From assembly GCA_029990175.1 (NCBI GenBank), contig JARKIP010000011.1:20868001-20932000 (forward strand): a stretch of 64,000 nt of DNA. Reading direction: 5' to 3'. The notes under the pieces are model-generated. The model ran no database searches, had not been told where the DNA came from, and worked only from the letters and a program-made list of their open reading frames with translations. Of the stretch, positions 1-11,290 are shown one piece after another (the stretch's first letter is position 1; each line of letters starts with the position of its first letter). Source of the stretch: Petunia secreta (Eukaryota > Streptophyta > Magnoliopsida > Solanales > Solanaceae). The position numbers were made by a program, and so were the translations under genes.

Positions 1-913
1 TAGAAATAAGAGAAGGAACGAGAGAGAGAGAGAGATGGAGATTCGTACCAGAGAGCAGTGTCAAGGAAATCTGAGTTCTTGCATTGTCTTGTTTTTATTT
101 TATGTTCATTGTTTGAACTCAGGAAAGAGGGGAAGGTAATCTGTATTTTACTTCAAAAATATTGCGGGTCAAAGAGTTAAAACTGGGTCGACCCAGAAAA
201 TTTAAAACACACCTGGTAGCGATATACAAAGCGTCGCTTCCATATCGCTTCACCAGTTTGGGACTTTCTATTTACATGGAAGCGGTACAGGAGCATCGTT
301 CAGCTGTGTGTGCGCAGTTTTGGACTTTAAAAGCAATCACTGAAGCGACGCTTCCGAGATCGCGCCACACAGGTCTGAAGCAAAAATTTGATCTAGCTGT
401 GCTGACGGCGATGCTTCTGAGATCGCGCCTGCGAGGTCTGAGAGCGCTGAACAAAGCGATGCTGATATATCGGTTCCACTGTTTTGGAAGATTCTGCCTA
501 ACGCACAGCAATATTGGCAGCGACGCGTTCGCTATTTTTTGTAGATTTGGACTTCAAAATAATGCTGTGTCGCAGCATTCTTGCGAGTTGTTCCTGGAGC
601 GATGCAGCCTAGAAAGCTTTCTGTAGGTCTGTAGTAGCGTTTTACATGAACGTTGTGGAGATTCAACACTTCTGTAGCTTTCTAATTTTGGTTCCAGCTG
701 CAATTTTCTAAAATCATAGCTTCAACTGCTCCGCAACGCCTCACATAAGTGGTTCTGCCACTATTTTCTACACGTAATTCACACGCCGAATTTCCCGAGT
801 CCTACAAAAATGACAAGAAAAACTATGTAATACTGCATAAATGAAAACTACTAAAACAATAAAAATTTGGTTGCCTCCCAACCAGCGCTTGACTTAACAT
901 CGCGGCACGACTT

Positions 914-967
<54 letters not shown>

Positions 968-1041
968 GGAGTTTATACAAGTTCGGGTTGTCTCCCGAGA
1001 AGCGCCTTATTTAACGTCGTGGCATGACGATTCTTTTCAGC
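1..1041 (-). other. Non-coding 3' region of the left element, with duplicated motif and (TA)n microsatellite
   Basis: No convincing gene. A block resembling TTGCCTCCC...GCGCTT...TTTAACATCG...GGCACGAC occurs at 870-911 and again at 987-1027, separated by a pure TA repeat at about 916-963. Upstream, 220-560 holds imperfect repeats of a GAAGCGACGCTTCC-like unit and GAGATCGCGCC. An open frame at 162-626 (+) has no protein features and looks like chance. Confidence 0.5.
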
Positions 1042-2168
1042 TCACTTCCAATATTTACGTCTCCTCTTCTTTCGACGAACTTTTGCTTTCTTCACGCCTT
1101 TAGGAGAACATTTCTTCAACTTCACAAGTAGTTTTCCGTGGTCACCCAGTTCTGTTCCCAACGCCACAGGCTCACATTTTTCAAAAAGCTTTTTTATCTT
1201 TCCATCCATGAGCTTATTTTTAGTGAGCACAATATCTTTCGCATAATCATTGTTGCTCACACCTGAAGACTGATCCCTCATCGATAGGTTCACAACACTA
1301 ATCATTGATAACTCCTCGTAGTAGCTAGGAAGTTTCAGAGCCTTGTAAACATTAAAAGTAACTTCTTCAACTTGCACTGTATTTTTCATTTTTCCTTCCC
1401 TCACGTCTATGATAGCTCCACCTGTAGCCAAGAAAGGTTGGCCTAGAATAATTGGTACTTTAGAGTCTGCCTCATAATCAAGAATGACCAAATCCGCAGA
1501 AAAAATGAACTTCCCAACTTGGACTAGAACATCCTCTATTACTCCTTCTGGACTTGCTAATGATCTATCTGCGAATTTCAATGTGATAGTGGTAGGCCGT
1601 GGAGCTCCCAAACCAAGTTGCCTGAAAAAGGATAATGGCATTAAATTTATACTAGCTCCGAGGTCACACAATGCTCGACCAATCTCAAGCACTCCAATTT
1701 TTACAAGAATACTAAAACTTCCGGGGTCCTTCAATTTCGGAGGAAGTTTACTCTGGACTCTTGAACTGCACTCTTCAATAAGTGCAATTGTTTCAAATTT
1801 GGTCAACCTTCTCTTATTAGCCACCTTGTTTTTGAGGTATTAAGCATATTTTGGCACATCACGCAAAAGATCCACCAATGGAAGATTGATATGTAGCTTA
1901 CCTAAGACGTCCAAAAACTTCTTACATGCTACATAAATTTTCTTCGTTTGGAGCCTTTGAGGAAAAGGTGGTGGTGGCCTATAATATCACGTTCAGACGG
2001 CTTCTTTACCACTTTTTCAGCTTGTTTTTCAGTTTCTTTTTCATTATTTGGCGCCAATTCACTAGCAGGTTTCTTCTGTTTTGGAAGCACTTCTTCTAAC
2101 TCTCGCCCATTTTGCAAAGTAATTTCCTGCACATACTCTTTTCGATTTTTCTCTGTGTCGCTTGGCAA
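1042..2168 (-). pseudogene. gag C-terminus and retropepsin-like protease, Athila type
   Basis: The segment from 2168 to 1929 encodes the polar linker with the motif LQNGRELEEV. The longer open frame (1824 to 1042, 260 codons) is the aspartic protease. The active-site stretch is CDLGASINLMPLS, where the usual Asp-Ser/Thr-Gly is Asp-Leu-Gly as in Athila-type proteases, and the second conserved block is VPIILGQPFLATGG. A stop separates linker and protease near 1840. The frame then ends in a basic tail (KKAKVRRKKRRRKYWK) instead of continuing into reverse transcriptase. The domain would cut the Gag polyprotein. Identity is firm; function in this copy is lost. Confidence 0.75.
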
Positions 2169-2189
2169 GGCACCACGTGGTCTAGTATT

Positions 2190-3396
2190 TTATGTTCCAG
2201 CTAGCTGACCCATTTGGCGTTCCAGATCTTTTTGAGCATTAGTAAGATCTTTTATGGTATGTGCCTGAGCTGCACTGTCAGCTATAATCCTCTGTTGGCC
2301 TGCCAATATCTGCTTTATCAAATCTTCAACTGAACTGGTTGGCTGCTGTGGTTGAGCCTGAGTTTGTGAACTTTGATAATTATTCTGAGATCTCATATTA
2401 CCTTGAGTAGCTTGGTTATCACCCCAAGAGAAATTTGGATGATTTCGCCAATTAGGATTGTAGTTATTACCAAACTGGTTCTGATTTTGTCCCTGAGATC
2501 TATTTTGATACCTCACGTAATAAACTGACTCTGGATTGGAGGAGCAAACATCAGTAGCATGATCTTGTCCACATACCTCATAAAAACTTTGTAACTGCTG
2601 CACTTGTTGAACTGATTTCACTTGTTGCTGAGTTGGTGGCAATGCTAGCTTGCTAATTTGGTTATCTATGGTATCCATCTTTGCATTCAATGCTGAAACC
2701 GCATCCAATTGAAGTACTCCAGTAGCTTTTTGACTTGGAGCTCTACCATCACCCTGCCAGTCAGGATTGCTCTGAGAGAATTTACCCAGCAATTCATAAA
2801 TCTCATTAAAATTCAAGGCCAAAACTTGGCCTCCAGCAGCAGCATCCACCACGATCTTGGTATGAGCATTAAAACCTTCCACAAAAGTATGGGCAAACAC
2901 CTCATTAGACTGTTGTGGTGCGGGCAATCTCTTAACAATGACTTGAATCTCTCCCAGGCTGAATACAAGTATTCCCCGTCTCTTTGTCTAAAAGACATAA
3001 TCTCACTCTTTTTCTAGCTGTTTTGGCAGATGGATAGAATTTAGCCAAAAATTTCTTAGCTAAAACATCCCAAGTAGTGATAGACCCAGGCTTTTCAGCC
3101 TTTAAGCGCTTCTTTGTTGTCCCGATCAATGAAAATGGGAAGAGTATCAATCGAACATAATCAGTTGAGATGCCTGCTGGTGTGTATGTGTCACTAATCT
3201 CCAAGAAATTCTGGTATATTGTTGCGGATCCTCATGTAGTAATCCAGCATATTGCCCCAGTCGCATGCAGCAGTTGTATCATCCCGGACTTAATCTCAAA
3301 GTGTCTAGTAATTTCAGGCTTAACAATGCTCGAGGCTACTCCCTCCAGACTGGGAAGAGCGACATCTCGCACAGCTAAAGCTCGTTCTTCTGCCAT
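2190..3396 (-). pseudogene. Retrotransposon gag (degenerate)
   Basis: The gag start is the ATG at 3396 (MAEERALAVRDV). The conserved capsid-type domain follows, with the motifs DYVRLILFPFSL, SITTWDVLAKKFL and YSAWERFKSLLRDCPHHN, and then a Gln-rich tail with a cysteine cluster around CGQDHATDVC. These pieces lie in several frames (breaks near 3230, 2990 and 2930), so the gene has frameshifts and stops. Gag would coat the element RNA in virus-like particles. I place it with Athila-like gag by its motifs and the tRNA-Asp primer site. Confidence 0.75.
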
Positions 3397-3517
3397 TTCT
3401 ATAGGTAAGGAATTAAGCGAGACCTAATATCTGAAACAGCATAAGAACTCGAAACAAAAATTAAACCTGAATATGAAATAAGTAAACGTTTATAAAGAAA
3501 ACGGTCAATTGTTTAGT

Positions 3518-3534
3518 CCCCGGCAACGGCGCCA
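3518..3534 (-). other. Primer-binding site, tRNA-Asp
   Basis: The minus strand reads TGGCGCCGTTGCCGGGG, complementary to the 3' end of plant tRNA-Asp including its CCA tail. Athila-type Ty3/gypsy elements are known to use this primer. It sits six bases inside the LTR boundary, as expected. Confidence 0.85.
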
Positions 3535-3540
3535 AAAACT

Positions 3541-4847
3541 TGTTGCTCTCGAACGCACACGCAAGTTTACGTGGTCGACAAGTAATAAAGTGATAAATTG
3601 AATATCGTTCCCACGAGGACTATCGTTCAGACTGAATCCTAGCAAACAATTTCCTAAAAACTATTCAAGGATCTTTTTCGATGATGATTTATAATTTACT
3701 AACTAAGCAAACAATAATTAAAAGTAAGTAACTGAGATCAAGTAATCAAAAGCAAATTATGGGTTGTTATCAATAAATGAGAAACGGTCCAGAGTCAGAG
3801 CGACAAACAATCAAGTTGAGTTTTCCAGTTGATTATACTTCTTGATTTCGAAGAATGCTAACTAACAGATTAAATATATTCATGAAAACCTGTCGATTCT
3901 TCACGACTCTATGCAAGTTACTCTAACGCCTATATGTCTATGGAATTAAATCACATGCATGCATTAAATAACTCTGATTTAGCTAAGCAAGGTGAATAGG
4001 TATATGTCTATCCTACCTGCAAACCGATTCTGTGATGCCCAGGTTCACAATCAAGCCCTATTTTTTCTTATGTGCATTCACAAGTTCCCTCTGTCGAGTT
4101 CAACTTGTAAATCGTAGATAATGTTCAGTTATCAGGCCTCAATAACCAAACAATTAGGCTCAAGAAAGAATAAACAATCTGTAATAGTAATTCAATATGT
4201 AGAAATCACCTTTCAAACATCAACCTTCATGTATTTGCTCTAATCCTATAACGGTACGTTTAGCTACGCATATTCATAATAACAACACCAGAATTCATGG
4301 AAGAAATACGAAAAATTGTAATAGATAGTGTAAAAGAATTAAAACCCTTGTTCAATGTGTTCTCTGACAAAAACCATCTCCAGAACTGACTTCCTCCTAA
4401 TATTCACGAAATAATAAGCTTTTATAGCATTTACAAAGTGCTAGGATAAGTTAAACCAAAGCCTAATTTAAGTTGGAAAAGTTGGGTTTGCCGGACTTCA
4501 AGCTATACCCTAAGCGTCACATGCTAAACAGCATTTGGATGTCGTAAGCTGTACTGGAAGCGCTGCTTGGAAGACAGCATTCCATAGTCAGAAGTTGTGA
4601 CAGACCTACAGCTTGCACTATAACCTTGCCTTCTAATACCATGTCCCATATTTTGCTAAGTCCATCAACTCTTTGCTCGTTTGTATCCATTTTTATTGTT
4701 CTTGCCTCGAATTCATCCAAATCATTCCTAAAATCACAAACACAATAAGTGAGCGCAAGAATCGCAATTATTCCATGTAATGGGCGAATAACATATCAAA
4801 ATATGAGGAAATATTAAGGTAAAATAGGCAAATATTTTCAAACATCA
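3541..4847 (-). repeat. 5' LTR of the left Athila-like element
   Basis: On the minus strand this segment begins TGATGTTTGA and ends GAGAGCAACA, so it has TG...CA termini. It is followed six bases later by the tRNA-Asp primer-binding site. At about 1.3 kb it matches the length of the LTRs of the related element at 26.5-33.3 kb. The downstream (CA) end is firm because of the adjacent primer site. The upstream end is chosen from the TG dinucleotide and the change to LINE sequence, and could be off by some tens of bases. Confidence 0.65.
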
Positions 4848-7000
4848 CATAGTCTTCCAGGACCCAGTGCTTGCTATCCTGACCTATAGAGTTACTCTAG
4901 AAGAACTTGGCAAACATCCTGTGAAGCTAAGCAACCACACCAACATGGATATCACATAAAGATAACAAGTAAATAGGTATACTCTGAAGTACTGAGGAAA
5001 TCAAAATCGCTTGTCCACCTATGGGAAACAATTAACGAGTCCAAGAGTCTAACTTCTTATGCACCGTCTCTACTAGCTCATTTTAGTGATAGTTTTCCTC
5101 CTAGCATAGTAAATAGGTACACCAAGATACTTAAAAGTGAAGTCCGCCCTCGGTATCTCAATGACATCAAGCACCCAGCCAATTATCGACTACGGAACCT
5201 AGCTGTGACAATACACATTACTCTTTAACTTATTGATTTTCTGGCGGTAGCTCATAACTAGCAAGTGTCTCCATCTCCAATTTCAAAGATCCCTCCCCAG
5301 TAGATGAAAAAATAATCATATCATCCGCATACACCAGGTGATTAAGATAAGGACTCCACTTTGGCATCTCATATGGCACAAAAGTGTCATCTCTATGCAG
5401 TGCATTCAGAGCTTTGAAAAGGCACTCAGCAGCAAGCAAAAATAAGGTAGGTGACATTGGATCACCTTTTTTCACCCCTGGAAGACTGGAAAAACTCATA
5501 GGGCTGGCCATTTACTAGAACAGAGTACCAGTTATTACACATGGTCCTGTAGACAATGTCAATAAACACCTCACCAAATCCCATCCTCCTCACTGACTTT
5601 GTCAGAAAAAGCCATGAACACTCTATCATACGCCTTCGCCATGTCCAGCTTGATTACTATCTTTGCTGACTTCCCCCTGTCAGCAATATCGTAAATAATT
5701 TCTTGCACCAGCAGAATATTCTCAAAAATGCTCCTCTCCTTCACAAAACCAGACTACTGCGGTGAAATAATCTCATGCAGTAAAATAGAAAGCCTGTCAT
5801 GGATTACCCAAGAGAACACCTTAGTGCTGAAGTTGCTCAGACTAATTGGTATCATATCTGAAAAGGTAGCAAAATCTTTCCATTTAAGCAAGAGAACCAA
5901 ATTAGTAGCAGTGATGTAACAAGGCATCAAGTGACCTCGAAAGAATGCATGTACCATTTTAACAACATCAGCACCAATAAAATCCCAGGAAGAATGGTAA
6001 AAAGCACTTGTGAAACCATCAAGACCCTCTACAAAGTCAACATTCAGGCTAAAAATGCCTTCTTCACCTCCTGTTCATCTGGCTCAGCAACAACAGCATC
6101 ATTCGGGTCTTGTGTAACAAGTCTAGGCAGGTGATCAAGTATAGAAAAATTATCTGGCACCGGATAATTAGAAAACTGAGCCTGAAAAAATCTGATTGCC
6201 TCATGGGCTATGTTTGTGTCGTTCTCAAGCCAAGAACCAGTAGCATCTTGAATTCTTCTAACCTACAACACCTTCCTTTTTCCATTTACACAAGTATGAA
6301 AAGATTTGGTGTTTCTATCCCCTTCTTTGAACCACTGCATACCAGCTTTCTGCTTCCAAAATTGTTCCTCCAAAGTATAAAATCGAATCAACTATGCATG
6401 TACTCTCTGTAGTCTCTCCCTGTTGTACCCAGCGGGATGCTCCTCGAACTCCTATTCATATACTTGGACCACCTTCTCTATTGTAGCAATCTTCCTGAAG
6501 ATGTCACCTTACGTCTCCCTACTCCAAAGAGACAATGCCTTTCTCAATTTTTTCAGCTTGCACTGAAAATTATAAAAAGGATATGCACTAAAGTTTTTAG
6601 CCAAGTTCTCTCTAAAACCAGCTTGGAATGACTCATGCTGCACCCAAAAGTTCAAAAATTCTAAACGACTTCTTTACATTAGGGTTATCCATGTTAGTAG
6701 TAATCAGAAACGGCGTATGGTCTGACCCCTGTCTAATCTAGTGCTCCACTTAAAACTGAGGAAATAGCTCCTGAAAGGCTTGATTCGCCAGACACCTATC
6801 AAGCCTTTTGAATATGCATTCATCATCTGATCTACCATTCCACCAAGTGTACATGCTACCCTTAAAACCCATGTCAGACAACTAACAAGTGTTGATGCAG
6901 TATACAAAATCTTCTACCTTCGGGTAATAAACTAGCAGGCCCCTAAACTTCTCAAGTTCATCAATAATCACCCTCGTAATCCACCATCGTCCTCCTCCGA
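4848..7000 (-). pseudogene. LINE ORF2: endonuclease and reverse transcriptase (broken, 3' end missing)
   Basis: Near 6850-6700 the minus-strand frames give pieces of the apurinic-type endonuclease (MYTWWNGRSDDECIF-like and KRLDRC-like, then RQGSDHTP-like). The reverse transcriptase is best seen at 5511-5230, with GVKKGDPMSPTLFLLAAECL followed by HLVYADDMIIFSS, the catalytic YADD box. Stops occur every few dozen codons. ORF2 would nick target DNA and prime reverse transcription there. The RNase H and zinc-binding parts expected downstream are not contiguous, because the gypsy LTR begins at 4847. Confidence 0.7.
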
Positions 7001-7528
7001 GTCTACTATCTTCAGCTGGTCATCCTCCAGCCCAACATCATCCTCTGTAGTAACCTTAGCCACCAAAGAGTTAAAAGGAACCTCATGTTTAGAAATATTC
7101 AGGGTCGCAAGGACAGCAGTAATAGGCGCTACAGTCACAGTGGCAATAGGCTTTGCAGCTGTAACAAGAGCTCCCTGTGGAACTGTTTCACCATCCTTTT
7201 GAGTCTGAGTCTGGACTTAGCAGGTTATTTCCTATCCTTTCCTCCTTTTTTCCACACCTGTTTCACCCAGTGCTTAGTCAACATAGGATTAGAAGCATTA
7301 CCTTTTCCAGCTGATTTTGGAGTTGCAACATCATTTTTAACTCCACCTTTCTTAGAACCAGCGGTATCTCCTTTCCCAGTAGCATGCTACACATCATCTT
7401 TTGTCACAGCTCGTACCTTTCACCCAAGTCACCAACTTCCTGATTATCATCTTCCTGCAATGCTGCAAATTGATTATTTTCAGCCTGCACCAAAGCTAAA
7501 TTATTATTTGGCTTTCCAGAACCTTTCT

Positions 7529-8369
7529 TTATTTGAGCATTGTCATTCTCTCTCCTTGCTTACTTATTTTTGTATCATTCCACTCTTCCCCATTCCTAGC
7601 ATTACCAACCACCTTTCCACTTGACAAAATACGCAATGGGGGTGTTGGGAGGGTGGGGGTAGGCTTGTCACGAGCAACACTTTCATCCTTGTTTCCACTA
7701 TTGTTTTGTTCTTCCCACAACTCAGGATGCACAACTTTGCATGAAGTTTCATTATGACTTGAAGTTTACAAGTTTTGCAATACAAATGAAGATAGTCGTA
7801 TTGAATTTCAACCTAGGTTGACATAAATTCCCCCGTATCATCATCTTCCTTATTAATCAAAACTCTCGTAGGATGCTTAGCCAGCAAATCAAGCTCAAGT
7901 TTCACTTTAGCACAACTGGGTCTTGTCTTATTCAGAGTAGTTGTATCAACTTTCAATGGCGTTCCAACTGCTGATGCTATTGAAAAAATAAATTCCAGTG
8001 CAAAATAATTTGGTGGTAGATTAGGAAAACTTATCCATGCAAGAGCCATTGAAGTTTCTTCCTCAGGTTTCTAGTGTCTAGTCCATTTCAATAATCTCAT
8101 AGAGTAAGACTTCCCTCTAAGCTGAATCCAATAAGCAGGTATTGATAAAAATTAACATAATCTTCCAAAAAATTTAATCTAATCAACACATAACGATTAT
8201 TAAGATAGCCAATATTATTGTCACCTTTAATATCACACTGGCTCGGGATCAATTTATGTAAGTTCTCCAAATCTTGCCTGCCATACGAAAATTTCCCAAG
8301 CACTGCAAACTGCAAATTCTCTTTGACAAGTGATTTCTTCATAGGGTTTAGGATTTTTTTTAAAAGCAA
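7529..8369 (-). pseudogene. LINE ORF1, DUF4283-type with zinc knuckle (broken)
   Basis: The first piece (8369 to 8097) carries AVLGKFSYGRQDLENLH, IPSQCDIKGDNNIG and NNRYVLIRL, typical of the DUF4283 domain found at the N-terminus of plant LINE ORF1 proteins. The second (8049 to 7813) continues it with ALAWISFPNLPPNYFA and LELDLLAKHPTRVLI. Around 7790-7740 fragments from two frames give a CX2CX4HX4C-like knuckle (YCKTCKLQ...). A basic, Pro-rich hinge follows to about 7529. ORF1 proteins bind the element RNA. At least two frameshifts separate the pieces. Confidence 0.65.
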
Positions 8370-9779
8370 AGGTCACTAAGCATGTTGCCTAGTGACAAAT
8401 TTTATTAATATAAATACAAAACAATATAGTCTTACAAAGAAAAAAAACATGAATGTACTTCGCCACTAAGAACAAGTCTAACTTGTTGTGTGCACTACCT
8501 CTAATTATCATACTCTCCTTAATGGAATGAGCACTAAGTACTAATACCACCATCAAGAAAAAATATAATAACTCGAAATAGTGCACATAAATAATAAAAT
8601 AATATACTAAGTTGAATGATAGAATACTAGTTACACAATGGAAAAAGTTGTAACTATCTCGCTCTTTGTGTAGGAATTTAATCATCAAAACTTGACACTC
8701 CAATGTATGTATCCTTTTCAATAGCCGTATTATGCAATAAAGCAGCAATACTCCATCTCAATATTTGCAGCTTCATGTAGCAGATTCAAAGATGGCATGT
8801 TCAATGTATGCGATGTGAGCCAACTTGTGAAGACCTGTAACAAATACATTGAGATTCCAAGTATAAACGAGCAGCAATACAAGGACAAAATTTCAGCAGG
8901 TTCTATGCCTGCTTTCCAGATAATTGCTCGCCCCAGCGAGCGAGTCCACAAACTAAATCCAGCGAGCTGTAATCGTGTCTCCTTTCACAGAATCCCAGAC
9001 CTACACCTTGTACAGCAGCTCGATGAAAAATGCAGCAATAAAGGCTCCAAGCAACAGCATGCAAAAAGTTGTCCAGAAACTTGTAATTTGTCATCTCAAA
9101 TAATGCTTCAGTGAGCAAAAGCATCACACCAGCCTTGAACTCCACAACGCAGTAGTGAGGTCGCTAGGTAGCTCGCTAGGTAAGCTACCATTCTGCTCAC
9201 CCTGTGACGATCTCGCTAGGATGGTTGTTGAGGTCGCATAAAACGCTGCAGGTAGTTCATTTACTAGCAAAAATTCACAGCTGCAAATGCATAAAATGTG
9301 TTGCCAAAGCGAGCTTCTCCACGAGGAAACTAGTCCACTGCATTGTTTGTGTCATCCCAAATCTAAACCTTGCACTGTAGCTGCTCCTCGAAGAAAAATG
9401 TAGCAATTAAGGCTCCAAACAGCAGCATGTAACATATTAAAATAGTAGGAACTGTACACACTATCCAATTGTGCCACTTCTCTTCATTAAAACTCGTTGT
9501 AGAATAGCAGACTGTACATCATCATTAAAACACACAGCTTGTACAAAAAGTGCCCTCTGAAGCCAAATTATTTCAGCTTCACTACACGTTAAAGACATTG
9601 CTACCTCTTGAATCAATATTGTAACTTGTACTCCAATGTCCACCAGTAGTAAACCTGCAAAACAAAAAACAATGTTAATAGCAAAAGTCTTCTATTCTCC
9701 TCCCGTAGGATTCGAAGTAGAAGATCCTCTCAACTGTTTGCACATTCCCATTGCCCCATCATCTTCTCCATGGTCTAAC
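8370..9779. repeat. Spacer between LINE parts with a diverged tandem duplication
   Basis: No gene seen. A block around 8950-9065 (CCAGACCTACACCTTG, then CAATAAAGGCTCCAAGCAACAGCATG-like) recurs in diverged form around 9325-9435 (CCAAATCTAAACCTTG, then CAATTAAGGCTCCAAACAGCAGCATG-like), giving a repeat period of roughly 370 bp. Short palindromes built on CTCGC/GCGAG occur near 8930-8945. It could be untranslated LINE sequence or a separate repeat. Confidence 0.4.
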
Positions 9780-11290
9780 TCGCAAGAAATGATCATTAAG
9801 TTTATCACCATTTAGTATCTTCTTGCCTTGGCCATCTAATTCATGAAACCCATTAATCCTTACCTCTCCATTAAATATTGGCAAAATAATCTGTCGATTT
9901 ATTGCCTTCTGTATATACATGTGTAACCATTATCTCCTTACCTCCCCCCATCAACTCCCAAATTTCCTCCATCATAGAGATGATATTTCACGGCACTTCC
10001 CACACTCTTAGTAATGCATTAATCTTAAGTAATAATGAATCTGTTTCAATCACAATACGCAAGAATGCAGTAGTCCCTATATATCTCAAGGCCATCAAGA
10101 TAGCCATAGCTTATGCCTGCATGTTAGTGCTCATCGCATCATCCAACTCCTTTGCTTGCGCATGAATTAAATCTTCCCTATCATCTGTAATGCAAAAGCT
10201 CCGTGAACTCCTCCCAGGATTTCCCTTTGATGCACCATTAGTATTACACTTGACCCATCCCACCTCAGGCGAACACCAATTAACTTTTGTTTATTTGAGT
10301 AAAGGAGTATAATTTCAAGCACCTTAATAAATTCACACCAACTAAATGGAACATGCTGAAAATGTTTCCTCCTTACCTTCAAAAAATAGAAAAATATTGT
10401 GTAACACTTGGTACCTCATCCTTGCAAACGACGTCTTTCCTCCATGTTTTATCGTATTCCTTCTCTTCCAGAGTTCCCAAATAATAAAAATTGGGACAAC
10501 ATGATAAACAATCTTTATATCAGGTCCACCCGGTGCATCCCACCATAAATTAATAACTTGTAATTATTGCAAGCCATCAATATTCAATCCAGGCACATCA
10601 AACTGTTTCCAAAACTGTCGGGCAGCATCGGATTTCAAATATACATGTGACATAGACTCTACATCCAGAACTTCACAACAATAGCATCTAGAAGGAAATT
10701 GATAACCACACCTCTTTAACATATCATCCAACGGCAATTTAAACTTCCATAAACTCCATAAAAAGAATGACATCTTAAATGAAATTTCTTTTAGCCATAT
10801 ATTCTTGAATAAATCTCTGGATTTTTCTTTGTGCCTAATAAAATGATAAGCAGAACTTACAGAGAATTTGCCCCGTGCATCTAGCTTCCAGAAAGCTCTG
10901 TCCACTCCTCCCCAGCCTGAGGTGGCCAAATGTCTATTAGAATATAGTCAGCAATGTCCTCTGGTAAAAGCTCTCTAAGTAGCTGCCCATTACATGCATC
11001 ATCCACCATTGCATCTTTAACTACGACCGTAGTTAGATTACAATAAAAATCTAGCCTGTAACATGATAAAGTGCACAAGACCAGTCAAGTTATCATACCA
11101 GAAGTAGAAATTCCCATGCTTTACCTGCCACCATATCTATTGCTCAATTGCATTCCTGACAAAGTAATATTTTCTTCCACACATAAGTGCCTTCTTTTCA
11201 GGGCACTAATACAGAATGGTGCTGCTTCAAGTATCTATTCATCATAAAACGACTCCATAAAGAAGGGGTGGTGAGAAATCTCCACCAAGA
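9780..11290 (-). pseudogene. LINE ORF2 3' part: zinc-binding (zf-RVT) and RNase H remnants
   Basis: The frame at 10929-10564 gives the reverse-transcriptase zinc-binding domain, with FWKLDARGKFSVSSAYHFIR, then FFLWSLWKFKLPLDDMLK, and the cysteine pair in RCYCCEVLDVESMSHVY. Upstream fragments (11290-10930) include SLWSRFMMNRYLKQHH and LLRELLPEDIADYIL. Downstream (10300-9780) an RNase H-like domain is readable through frameshifts, with VRLRWDGSS, FALQMI and a later TDSLLLKI-like stretch. This is the 3' half of a LINE whose 5' half is missing. It may be a separate 5'-truncated copy from the one at 4848-8369. Confidence 0.7.

Larger units (their letters stand above)
1..4847 (-). mobile_element. 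Athila-like Ty3/gypsy retrotransposon, gag-protease only, truncated by window edge
   Basis: Read on the minus strand the order is 5' LTR (4847 to 3541), a primer-binding site complementary to tRNA-Asp, gag, an aspartic protease domain, and then about 1 kb without coding potential that runs off the left edge. Reverse transcriptase, RNase H and integrase are absent from the visible part. The protease end is followed directly by the conserved non-coding block (a GTCGTGCCACGAC-like core and GGGAGGCAACC) that, to my knowledge, normally follows pol in this group. This suggests a non-autonomous gag-protease derivative. The reading frame carries several stops and frameshifts, so the copy is dead. The element interrupts a LINE at 4848. 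The 3' LTR must lie outside the window, so length and target duplication cannot be checked. Confidence 0.8.
4848..8369 (-). mobile_element. LINE (non-LTR retrotransposon), 5' part, decayed
   Basis: On the minus strand the segment runs from an ORF1 with a DUF4283-type domain (8369 downward), through a CCHC knuckle (about 7790-7740), an endonuclease remnant (about 7000-6680) and reverse transcriptase (about 6600-5230, with YADDMIIF at about 5320). That is the usual order for plant L1-like LINEs. It is cut at 4848 by the Athila-like LTR, so its 3' half may lie beyond the left window edge. All frames are broken by many stops. Only short open pieces survive. Confidence 0.75.

Noticed and set aside
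162..626. 154-codon open frame on the plus strand
   Set aside because: It shows no domain or membrane features, covers imperfect GAAGCGACGC repeats and lies in the non-coding 3' region of the left gypsy element. Chance frame.
916..963. (TA)n run as a regulatory or origin-like site
   Set aside because: Simple microsatellite with no accompanying motif.
1484..1843. 119-codon open frame opposite the protease
   Set aside because: Exact antisense shadow of the protease coding sequence, with no independent signals.
7085..7624. 179-codon plus-strand frame in the LINE region
   Set aside because: Antisense to the LINE ORF1/ORF2 linker, Ser/Phe/Pro-rich, with no features of its own.
8389..8748. 119-codon hydrophobic minus-strand frame resembling a membrane protein
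   Set aside because: AT-rich sequence gives Leu/Ile/Phe-rich frames by chance. No splice or promoter context supports a gene.
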